This document shows positions 1 through 8,947 of a DNA stretch of 35,986 nucleotides, in pieces. The stretch's first letter is position 1, and each line of letters begins with the position of its first letter. The stretch is from Amanita rubescens. Taxonomy: Eukaryota; Basidiomycota; Agaricomycetes; Agaricales; Amanitaceae. A program made the translations under genes and the position numbers. Location of the stretch: the NCBI GenBank assembly GCA_015039365.1, contig WION01000539.1, forward strand, positions 1-35,986, read 5' to 3'. The notes beneath the pieces are model-generated. The model worked only from the letters and a program-made list of their open reading frames with translations, made no database searches and was not told the origin of the DNA.

Positions 1-1501
1 GTTGCCCAGCGCATACTTACAGTACGTGGTATTGGCTTAACCTAGTATGACTGCTGATTGATATTCACTTTTCAGACGAATATCAGCAAGGATATTAGGG
101 ATATAATAACATTACTGAATGATTGCGAACATTTTGTTCGTGAATTCTTCGAGGTCCTTAGCAGCTCTTCCCAGCAGGTATATTACTCGGCACTGATGTT
201 TACACCAAGCGAAACATTATTTTGGGAGAAGTATGGTAATAAACTGCCTCGGATTAGGATGCAGAATGGACGTCAGAAGAAATGGAATTTATTTGTGCGA
301 ACAATGGAGGGTCATTCCAGTGCTGTTACATCGGTCGCATTCTCCCCAGATGGCACACGTATCGTGTCGGGATCCCATGATAAGACACTTCGATTGTGGG
401 ATACAGTCAGTGGTGCTCATCTCAATACCCTCGAAGGGCATTCCGATTGGGTTAACTCTGTCGCATTCTCCCCGGATGGCACACGTATTGTGTCGGGATC
501 CAATGATGGGACAATTCAACTGTGGGATGGAGTCAGTGGTGCTCATCTCAACACCCTCAAAGGGCATTCCCGTGGTGTTGAGTCAGTTGCATTCTCCCCA
601 GATGGTGCATGTATCGTGTCGGGATCCAATGATGAGACACTTCGACTGTGGGATGCAGTCAGTGGTGCCCATCTCAACACCCTCAAAGAGCCAAATTCCT
701 ATGGTGGGGTTCGGTCTGTCGCATTCTCCCCAAATGGTACACATCTTGTGTTGGGATCCAGTGCTAGGACACTTCGACTGTGGGATGCAATCAGTGGTGC
801 TCATTTCAACACCCTCGAAGGGCATTCCAGTTGGGTTCAGTCTGCTGCATTCTCCCCAGATGGTACATGCATTGTGTCAGGATCTGATGATAAGACACTT
901 CGATTGTGGGATGCAGTAAGTGGTGCTCATCTCAACACCCTCAAAGGGCATTCCGATAGGGTTCAGTCTGTCGCATTCTCCCCAGATGGCACACATATTG
1001 TGTCAGGATCCACTGATAGGACACTTCAACTGTGGGATGCAGTCAGCGGTGCTCATCTCAATGCCCTCAAAGGGCATTCCCGTGATGTTCAATCAGTCGC
1101 ATTCTCCCCAGATGGCACACGTATTCTGTCAGGATCGTACGACCGTACACTTCGACTGTGGGACGCAGTTGGCAGTGGTGCTCATGTAGGAACTCTTGAT
1201 AAATACAGTAGTGTCACATTTGCAGATTTCGAGTCTGCACTGGGCGTGCTTTCCGGCAAGTTACCATTATTTCATTGTTTGCCTCTATACTCATGTAATG
1301 ACTTCATATTTCATAGACCAGCCAGATGCATTGCATTACTTCCTGGAGCCGGATGGCTGGATTTATCTTGTCAGCCCTCACCAACGGCTATGTTGGATTC
1401 CTGTCGAATGCCGAGGAGTGTTGGTGTCAGATGGCAAACGAGGTGTTTTGAGTACTGAAGATGGACGGGTAGTCATTCTTGATTTTTCCAGCGTACTTTG
1501 A
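1..1501 (+). CDS. NACHT-WD40 NLR receptor, 3' part only (7 WD40 repeats)
   Basis: This is the C-terminal part of a STAND/NLR receptor whose NACHT exon is cut off by the window edge. Exons are 1-21, 76-1255 and 1317-1501 (stop TGA 1499-1501). The first intron (22-75) sits at the same place and phase as in the paralogue at 15.5-20 kb. The second (1256-1316, GCAAGT...CATAG) is GC-AG and restores a frame ending in VVILDFSSVL. The middle exon codes a linker of about 80 residues, then seven WD40 units of 42 residues (pattern GHS..V.SVAFSPDG, then LWD). Unit 4 is degenerate: its GHS is replaced by EPNSYGG. The repeats should form a beta-propeller sensor. The family acts in cytosolic non-self recognition and cell death in filamentous fungi; ligand unknown. 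Extending the middle exon without splicing gives a spurious end at 1458. Confidence 0.88.
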
Positions 1502-1790
1502 CACCTTTGAACTGATCTAATGTATTCCGACTGTACGCCGACACGAAGCGCAGGCCTCCCGAATCGTAACGCCGGATCCAAATATGTCGCAACACTCCTC
1601 CTACGCGACACGTTGCGCAGGTCGGAGACCGCTGTTCTGAGCTCGTACCCTTGGCGTAGGCACAGAGCATGTCATCTGGGCTGGTGGAGTCCGTAGCCGG
1701 GGCAGCGGTGAAGGGAGAACTTCGCCTGGTCTAAATATGCGACCAACCTCAGCCAAATGACCTCTCCCTCGGGCCACCTGTCCCCATCGC
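1502..1790. repeat. Dispersed degenerate element, copy A
   Basis: The 3' flank of the first NLR shares blocks with the 3' flank of the second NLR, including GGATCCAAATATGTC (about 1573-1587 here; reverse strand near 15463-15477 there). A further block around 1660-1720 (GAGCATGTCATCTGGGCTGG and the following bases) recurs near 15370-15412 and, more weakly, near 12880-12920. On the minus strand it would encode TSPDDMLCAYAKG, matching TSPDDMLHAYTER in the copy at 15.4 kb. The reading frames are broken, so this is a relic of a mobile element or a duplicated gene end. Family not recognised. Confidence 0.45.
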
Positions 1791-2016
1791 CGCTTCCCCA
1801 AGCACGACCGCTTCTCTCAAGAATGCCGATCATCTCAAATCTCTGGGAGCAGCCCACGTTATCAATCGTCATCTATCCACCGAGGTCCAAACCCTTACCG
1901 CCGAAGTAACCAAGATCTTGATTGGGCGGCCATTATGTCATGGATCCTCGCAAATGCAGAGGCAGGTCAGATGGCTTATGATCTTCTGCTGGTTAACTCC
2001 TGTCGGTCGGAAGTGA
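1790..2016 (+). pseudogene. Alcohol dehydrogenase (zinc-type MDR, ToxD-like) fragment
   Basis: In the + frame this stretch reads TASLKNADHLKSLGAAHVI, then HLSTEVQ and, after a short disrupted stretch, ANAEAGQMAYDLL. This is the cofactor-domain pattern of fungal medium-chain dehydrogenase/reductases of the ToxD/trans-enoyl reductase group, where LKSLGATHVID follows the Rossmann glycine motif. The Rossmann motif, the catalytic domain and the C-terminus are absent, and no start or splice context is visible. I read it as a truncated remnant, inserted or left behind next to the NLR 3' end. About 70 residues are recognisable. Confidence 0.6.
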
Positions 2017-2930
2017 CTTGATCCAGAATAAGGTCGAAGGAAAGAATAGATTCAACGTTTATGGGCGGGCTAGTTAGCGGGTATTCTAAAAGCCTTGGCT
2101 GGGGCAAACTCGACGCTCGTTGGACGACAAATGAAATCCCGTTAGCACATGAGCTTTGAATCCATAGATTTCACCAGCTTGTCGAGTCATCGAGCAACGA
2201 ATAGAACATTGCATTTTTTATTCGTTTTACAGCGAGTCAGTGCCTCAGCTACCGGATGAACTTTCCTCCTGTATATACCTGTCATACGCGTTATCGATCT
2301 AGCCGCTGACGCCATGATGGCCACAGCATCGGATCTCAAAAATTTGTGCAGTCGATGAAAATTGTAGGTCTATTGCGTGCCTGATACACTTCTTTGCAAG
2401 GGTCGATTGAATGGCGAAGGTCATCTTTGGTTGCAAAGCAATTGATCTCGAATCTCCGATGACCTGAAATGACTCGAATCCCCCATGTCGTGAGAAGATG
2501 CGGTGACTTGGCGGCTCTTGGCTCTACTGCGCACATCATGACCTGGTTGTTGCCAATTGATAAGGAGCGTGGATAAAGTACGCCATACTGCCGGTGGCCG
2601 TCGTTGAATACATGTTGACTGGTGACTGGTGACCGGTGACCGGCCAAGATAAGAGACCGGTGCCGGTCGAACCGGCTTTTGAAGCTGGATAAGGTACAAA
2701 TTTGATTGTACAGCCCCGGTGCGAAAGTAGGGTGCCGAAACGCGTCTGAAAATATGTCACTCACTGCTGTTTGACATCGGCAGAAGCCGCAGCCCGGCCG
2801 AACGCGTCAGTGTCCAGAAAAGGAAATATCGACTGAGCCCATTAAATTAACACTGTTGTCTTAGCCTGGCACTCATTCATTCACAAGGCTACGCAATTCA
2901 GTGCCCATCCGTCAGCGCTTCAGCTGTGTT
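2017..2930. other. Intergenic region upstream of the transcription factor gene
   Basis: I see no convincing coding exon here. Short open frames on the minus strand (2336-2764) have no family resemblance and overlap each other in different frames. The region holds a 4-fold heptamer repeat at 2616-2643 and presumably the promoter of the gene starting at 2931. Confidence 0.5.
2616..2643. repeat. Four tandem heptamers TGACYGG
   Basis: Two copies of TGACTGG are followed by two of TGACCGG, head to tail without spacers, about 290 bp upstream of the ATG at 2931. The stretch then runs into CCGGTGCCGGTCGAACCGG (about 2659-2677), a CCGG-rich imperfect palindrome. It may be a cluster of regulator sites or a simple minisatellite. 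Confidence 0.6.
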
Positions 2931-5900
2931 ATGTCGTCAAACGAAGAAGATAACAATGACTTGGATTTCGGCTCCAGCGCCCTTGCGCAGGGATCGAAAA
3001 AGCGGCGCGTACAACGGGCTTGCGACATTTGCAGGAGGAAGAAGAGTGTGTGATCCATTCAACGTTCGAATTTATAGCTAATCCTTCGGTGCTTCGGGCA
3101 CATTGCGAAGTTCGATGTGAGTCAGCGCGCCGCCGGTCGCAAATCCCGCTTACGTTGACATCAATAGGCGATGGCGGACAACAACCCAATAATCATTGTT
3201 CCAATTGCGCCACATATACTTTACCTTGTACTTATGTAGAAGCAGCAAAGGTAGATTTGAATCTCACTTATCCTCGCTCGCGTGCTGAATTCTGCACAGA
3301 AAAGGGGTCCTCCAAAAGGGTTTGTGTTACTCGCTTCACTCGCTCTATTCGCTTCGATATTAACAATTGTTATCAGATATGTCGAATCCTTGGAAATTAG
3401 AGTTCAGAAACTTGAAAATCTATTGCGAAAAGTCAGTAGGCGCATTGTTTGATTATTCGGCAGCTTTACCAACGCACCCTAGATCTGCCCAGACAAGGGA
3501 ATTCTGAGGGAACTGAATGCTTCATTGGATTCATCTGAATCTTTCCAGAATCCAAGTTCATTAGTAGGGTCGCAGTCCAGCGTTGTTCCAAATTCATTCA
3601 ACTATCGAGAGATTACCACGAGTGCCCTCCGAAAGGTAGACGTGGTCACAAAGGAGGAGCCGGAGGACGACAGCGCGCACCTCATTCTTGCCGACAACCT
3701 TAGACGTTTAACCATTGACCCTCATGAATATCGGTTCTTCGGAAAGAGTAGCGGTGCCATGCTGATTCAGACTGCAATGGAGCTCAAACACGAATATACC
3801 GGCAATGATTCAGATGAGGGTAAGAAACCAGTGCTTAAAAGCAAACGTCCAGAATATTGGGCCATTAAACCAGTAAGTCTATCATGATTGAAGTCTCGAA
3901 CTTTAAATAACGTGACGAATAGTGGGAGCAATCTACCGCCGTTGCTCAGCTACCGGAATATTCGTTCCCTCCGGATGATCTTGTCCCGTCTCTTATTGAT
4001 CTATACTTCCAAAATCTTAATCTATTCTTTCCGTTACTTCACCGACCCACTTTCGAGCGCTGCGTTGGGGAAGGCTTACACCATAGCGATTTCGTATTTG
4101 GAGCTGTCTTACTTCTTGTGTGCGCCGTTGGCTCTCGACATTCGGATGACCCTCGTGTATTACTCGATGAAGATGACGGTCGTCACAGCTCTGGTTGGAA
4201 GTGGTTCGAGCAGGTACAGCTGGTTAGAAAATCACTTTTGGAGCCTCCCGGCTTGCATGATTTACAGCTACATTGTGTGAGTTTCGTGGGCAGTTCTCTT
4301 GACCAGTTGCAATTCTGATCTTACTCGGTTCAGCTTTCGGTCCAGTATCTACAAGGCACTTCTGCTCCTCACACGTGCTGGACCATGGTTGGGATCGGTA
4401 TACGTCTTGCTCAAGATGTGGGAGTGCATAGGAAGAAAGCGCAGGTAGGGGAGTGGACCATTGAGGACGAGCTTCGGAAGAGAGCATTCTGGTACGCACT
4501 GTTATTCGTTCATTAGCCAGTCTAAACTCCCACAACCTCAGGGTGCTTGTTTGTATGGACAGGGTCCTGAGCTGTGGTCTCGGAAGGCCGTGCGCGATCC
4601 AAGATGAAGAGTGAGCAGTGCTTTCAACCAAAATCCCCACGAATACTCATCCGTTCGACAGCTTCGATGTTGATTATCCACTTGAAGTCGATGATGAGTA
4701 TTGGGAACATCCGGATCCGAAGCAGAGGTTCAAACAACCCCCTGGAAAGCCATCCCTCGTCACATCATTTAATTTATTTGTCAAGCTGAATCAACTACTT
4801 GCATTCACACTGAGGACAATCGTGAGCGCACAGTATTTTAAGATAATGTCACCGGGCTGAGTCTCTCTAGTATTCAATCAACAAATCCAAAGTTCTTCTC
4901 GGATTTGTAGGAGAGCAATGGGAACAGCATATAGTTTCCGAGCTTGACTCTGCGTTGAATAGATGGGTGGATTCGGTGCCAGATTCCCGTAAGCCCTCTC
5001 TCTTTTCGTGAGACATTCGAGTTTCTCATGATAATAGTGCGCTGGGACCCTAAGCGAGAGGATTCGCTCTTATTCCAGCAATCAGTTCTCCTATATGCAA
5101 CCTATTATCACCTACAGATCCTGATACATAGACCGTTCATACCTTCTCCCCGAAAACCGTCGCCTTTATCGTTCCCATCCCTCGCGATATGCACGAACGC
5201 AGCGCGATCATGCAGTCACGTGGTAGAAGTGATGAGGAAGCGAGACCTTGGTCCTGCACCATGGGTAATGGTTCGTATCTTTACCTTTTCCAACAGCACC
5301 TCTTTTGAATGGTTATATAGATGGCTGTATTCACGTCTGGCATCGTACTACTCCTGAACATCTGGGGCGGGAAGCGATCCGGTCTATCTACAGATACACA
5401 AAAGGAGATGTCCGAAGTACACAAGTGCATGGCAATTCTGCGGTTGTCTGAAGAACGGTAAGCAACTGGTTTATAGCGTAACGACTGAGGTCTGATTCTC
5501 TACAAGCTACTACTCAGCCGGCCGGTTATGGTAAGATATCATTCCATTCTCTTATCTTCTGCAACCTGATGTCGCCAGGGACATATTATACGAGCTGGCT
5601 ACCGTTGGCGAACTGCCGCTCCCACAGGGAAGTCCACCATTTTCAAACAAGCGTGAACGAGACGAAGATACATCCTTGGAAACCACCCCTTCTCCATCAG
5701 GTCTAGGCGATATGTTTGACGGACCGCGGCCTATTATTGGATCCAAGCGAGTTTCTCGTGTATCGTCCCAACAATATGAAGGTGGTGGTGGTGGTGTCCC
5801 ACAACGCCATTTGCCCGTATATAGCGCCGAGCTTGGTCGATTACCTCTCCATGGCCAAGGCAAGTTTGTAAACGGCCAGGGCTTTACCAATCCTTCTATG

Positions 5901-6404
5901 GGAAGTCAGCAGACGATGGTAAATCAACCAGGCTACTGGCCAATGCAGGCGGCAGGTCAAATGCCTCAACAGCAGTTCATTGAGCCGCAGCTGGATCAAG
6001 GTCTTCCAGCAATGGGCCTTGGTGGTACTTCGAGCTTGGCTTACAACTTATTGCAGCCGCGGCAGACCATGATGGGTGTTCCACCGATATCATCTAGTAT
6101 GGCTCCTAGTCAGGCCGTGCCCCCTACCAGCGTGGGAATGGACCCATTGCTGGGCGGTGCAGGTTACGTGGGTAGAAGAACGTCTGTACCAGGGATGCAG
6201 ACCGCCAGTGCAGGAGCACCTCCGATTGATTTCGACGCGTTGTCAATGTGGTCAAATGCTCCGACAGGTTTCGAGTGAGTCTCCTTGTCCGTGTACCTTT
6301 TTCTCAGCCACTGATTGTTAACGCATAGACTGGATGATTGGGGCACGTATCTGAGCAACTTTAGCGAGTTAACGCATGGGATCGCACAAAGCGGGACCCG
6401 ATAG
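2931..6404 (+). CDS. Zn2Cys6 fungal-specific transcription factor (16 exons, 897 aa)
   Basis: Nuclear DNA-binding regulator. Exons: 2931-3045, 3111-3116, 3168-3250, 3300-3319, 3377-3431, 3483-3872, 3923-4276, 4334-4491, 4542-4610, 4662-4821, 4871-4988, 5038-5270, 5321-5457, 5507-5530, 5579-6274, 6329-6404; they sum to 2694 nt in frame. The N-terminus carries a complete zinc cluster with spacing C-X2-C-X6-C-X9-C-X2-C-X6-C, followed by RGPPKGYVESLE and a short coiled coil, then a Fungal_trans middle homology domain from about residue 220 (LYFQNLNLFFPLLHRPTF, GIRLAQDVGVHR). The C-terminus is low-complexity, rich in Gln, Pro, Met and Gly, as in activation domains. The layout resembles basidiomycete XlnR-like regulators, but I do not assign an orthologue or target genes. 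The third zinc-cluster Cys needs the 6-nt exon at 3111-3116. Confidence 0.87.
3111..3116 (+). other. 6-nt internal micro-exon (TTCGAT)
   Basis: Between introns 3046-3110 (GTGTGT...GCGAAG) and 3117-3167 (GTGAGT...CAATAG) lie six bases whose inclusion gives KKIRCDGG, the invariant core of the zinc cluster. Skipping it joins KK directly to an S/C codon and loses Ile-Arg. The reading frame is kept either way (6 nt), so a skipped isoform would be a regulator with a damaged DNA-binding domain. Confidence 0.75.
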
Positions 6405-6630
6405 ACAAAACTTCCGTTCCCAGAGCCTCTACTCTCCACGTTTTTCAATGTAGATTCATGTAATATTGGATGGATTATTTAAGCTAGTGTACTTGTAACT
6501 GTTCTGTACATAATCAAGACATGGCATATCTCATGAGAAAATCTGGATCCACGGCAATGGTAACGGTAACGACAGAGTGTCAATGGAGTGAGACTTGCAA
6601 CGGTGGACAACTATGTACATTTTCTCTATG

Positions 6631-7712
6631 TTACGCGGCCTCACTGAATAGGTTGGAGTCATACAAATTCGTGAATGGGAAGACAGACGATGGACATACT
6701 CGATTTGCTTCTGCCGTAATATTAGCTCAAGGTCGTCTCGATACTGCTTGATTTCGTCATTGTGCCTATCCCCAACTTCGTGCCCATGGTCAATCTGGAA
6801 GGCTTCGCATTTGCGTACGAATTGGTTGAGATCATGAGCTTGAATCGTCGACGTTTCCGGTTCCCCTCCAGCTCGCACTTTCGTCAGGAACGCGCCCGCT
6901 AGCGTGGTTAATATGCCTTGAAACTGATTGTTAGATTGCCGAAAACGGTAACGCGGCATGGGAACCGTTCTCACCAAGCACCGTTGTTGCAATTCCCAGC
7001 TGCATCCGGTTTTAAGTTAGAGTTTTCTGTATATCCGTCGACCCTTGTGACGTACTTGCTTCCCGTCCAAGCGCATAGCCGCCAAACCAGTCGTCAGTGC
7101 ACCCAAGAATACTTGAACACCGGAGGCGACGTTGATACTCCATTTCGCGCCATTGGCCCTTAAATTGAACTTCTCTCTTTCCGATCGAGCGTGCTTCAGT
7201 GTTGCCTCTAAACGTTGCGAGACAGTCTATTCAGCAGTTGAGTCATCCCGAGTCATTATAGTTCTCTTTTGAAAAAGTAAACTTGCCTGTTGTTCCACGG
7301 GAACTAGATAATCAATCGTTGATCGGCGTGCAGCACTTTGCCCGGTGTACACGCCGCTCACCGGCTTTCGCATTGTTGCATACCTGCTAACACGCGCGTC
7401 GGATGGCACTTCCACCGGGTCTCCTCTATATGTGCTGGAAGCTGGTACGGCCTCGATTTCAGGCTTTTCTGCGTGACCGAAAGTTAGGTTCAGCGCGTGA
7501 TGCGCCGTGGGCGCGGGGACCTGCACCGGTCGCGATGGCCCTAAGTATAGTGGTTGTTGATACGGACCTTGCCCCGCTTCCTCTGGCAAAGGTGCAGATT
7601 GTGGAGCTCCTTGTGACATAGGTGCAAGTTGTTCGCTTGAAGGGCCAGCCTCGTGGTGTTCGCGTTCTTCACTCGTTTCAACGGGTTCGCCAGTGGTTGG
7701 TCGAGAATCCAT
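6631..7712 (-). CDS. SLATT-type two-TM protein (fungal SLATT domain), 283 aa
   Basis: Exons on the minus strand: 7287-7712, 7056-7226, 6975-6999, 6700-6916, 6631-6643 (stop 6631-6633); total 852 nt in frame. The first intron (7227-7286) is GC-AG with donor CAACAG|GCAAGT; reading through it gives a false stop. Residues 1 to about 115 are disordered (Pro, Gln, Glu rich). A helix (about 143-170) precedes two hydrophobic helices (about 173-192 and 201-218), then GGEPETSTIQAHDLNQF and a charged C-terminal helix around KCEAFQIDHGHEVGD. This is the pattern of the fungal SLATT family. Bacterial SLATT proteins are predicted membrane effectors tied to nucleotide-sensing defence systems; the fungal role is unknown. 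It lies between two NLR genes, but a functional link is inference. Confidence 0.75.
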
Positions 7713-8640
7713 TGCCGACTTTCACGTGTGTTGTGCAAAGGAGTGAGGGGGGACAAAACCTGTAGAGACTATGAAGCCGGCGGGTTGTAGAAGGTAGTAG
7801 GAGGTCCAAACCGAATGAAAGACATCATGGCATTTGAAGCCGTTTCACGCACAATGATTTGCATCAAATTAAATTGCTTGACAGGAACCATAGGGTACCG
7901 TGGGAGGATCAAAGGCAACAATACCAAATATGGTCAAGCTTGCGGCCATAACTTGTTCGCTTCATCCAACTGAATACAAAACGTAAACACTCCAACGCAG
8001 GCCGACATGCATGTGGAAGACTGCTATCGGCAGCGGAAGATGCAGGAGGTTCTCCGACAAAGGAAACAAGACGATCCTTTTTATCAAAGGAGAAAATGCT
8101 GGGAATCGCCATAGGGGACGAGGTCGATAAGGCGTGTGTAGGATTGCAGCATGAACGTGATCAGTCTCAGAACGTCGTCCAAGGCTACTCCCCAGCATTT
8201 GACCGCGGTTGGATCAGCTAGTACCTATGACGTTCTTTATCATGCAGGGGGTATTGTTTCGACAAAGTCCCTATATTCGTGATTCACGTAGAACATTACC
8301 TTACTCATACAATACACAATCATTACTAGAACACTCCGCCTGTCATGCATGTCGCTGTACTTTTTATCCGAAGCGCTGTTACTGTCGCTATCCACCTCGT
8401 CGTATTTGAATACTCCACGTACCTGGATTGCTTCTGGGGTTAGCTTCTTGGCTTCGAATTTGCTCTCGAGACCGCTTGGGTGTAGGCAATAGCACGGGTA
8501 CGGCGTACTACTCACGCAGGTAGCGGGTTTGGATACTACCCCGGGGGTGTGGGTGTGACCCGCACCGGGTTGGTGTCTAAGGACTGTCGGGAGCAGAGTT
8601 AGAGTCAGGGACCTAGCACGTTGTTGTTTGAGGTTCCATG

Positions 8641-8735
8641 GCCCGGGATAGGGATAGGGAGAATTTGAGGACGTGGGGGAGGGAAGTGGGTAGGGAGTAG
8701 GACGCAGTAGGATGCGATGGGGAGGGAGAAGACTC
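8641..8735 (+). other. G-run-rich strand (possible G-quadruplex or CT-rich minus-strand promoter)
   Basis: The + strand has repeated G runs: GGGATAGGGATAGGG, then GGGGG, GGG, GGG and GGGG over about 95 bp with almost no C. On the minus strand this is a CT-rich tract of the kind seen upstream of fungal transcription starts. Confidence 0.4.
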
Positions 8736-8858
8736 CTCTATTATTGCGGCTCATCCCTAGATCCTGACGTCGGCCGCATATCATTAGAATGAAGTAAAAC
8801 TGCTCGTAGAGCTTTCATTATTACGTCCCAAGTATGCCTTCTACATCGTTTATATAGC

Positions 8859-8877
8859 TATGTATGTATGTATGTAT
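8859..8877. repeat. (TATG)n microsatellite
   Basis: TATG is repeated four times or more in an AT-rich stretch, about 70-90 bp downstream of the PAL stop codon in PAL orientation. Confidence 0.7.
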
Positions 8878-8947
8878 AGTGGGGAGGGTATATAGATGCC
8901 ATGATCGTTATGTAGGAAATGCCAGTCTAAAGTACACGGGCCGGTAT

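Larger units (their letters stand above)
7713..8947. other. Intergenic region between SLATT gene and PAL 3' end
   Basis: No supported gene. A minus-strand stretch near 8416-8480 (GLESKFEAKKLTPEAIQ followed by the strong donor CCAG|GTACGTGG at about 8415-8422) could be one exon of a short gene, and a plus-strand stretch near 8095-8220 (EKMLGIAIGDEVDKAC and onward) is open, but neither can be joined to a start or a family. The G-rich strand at 8641-8735 and a TATG microsatellite at 8859-8877 lie here. Confidence 0.4.

Noticed and set aside
2336..2764. A 142-codon minus-strand open frame before the transcription factor.
   Set aside because: No domain, no splice-consistent extension, and two further frames are open over the same bases.
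8641..8660. GGGATAGGGATAGGG as a possible interstitial telomere repeat.
   Set aside because: Only a few units of a non-canonical motif; fungal telomeres are mostly TTAGGG, so a chance G-rich tract is simpler.
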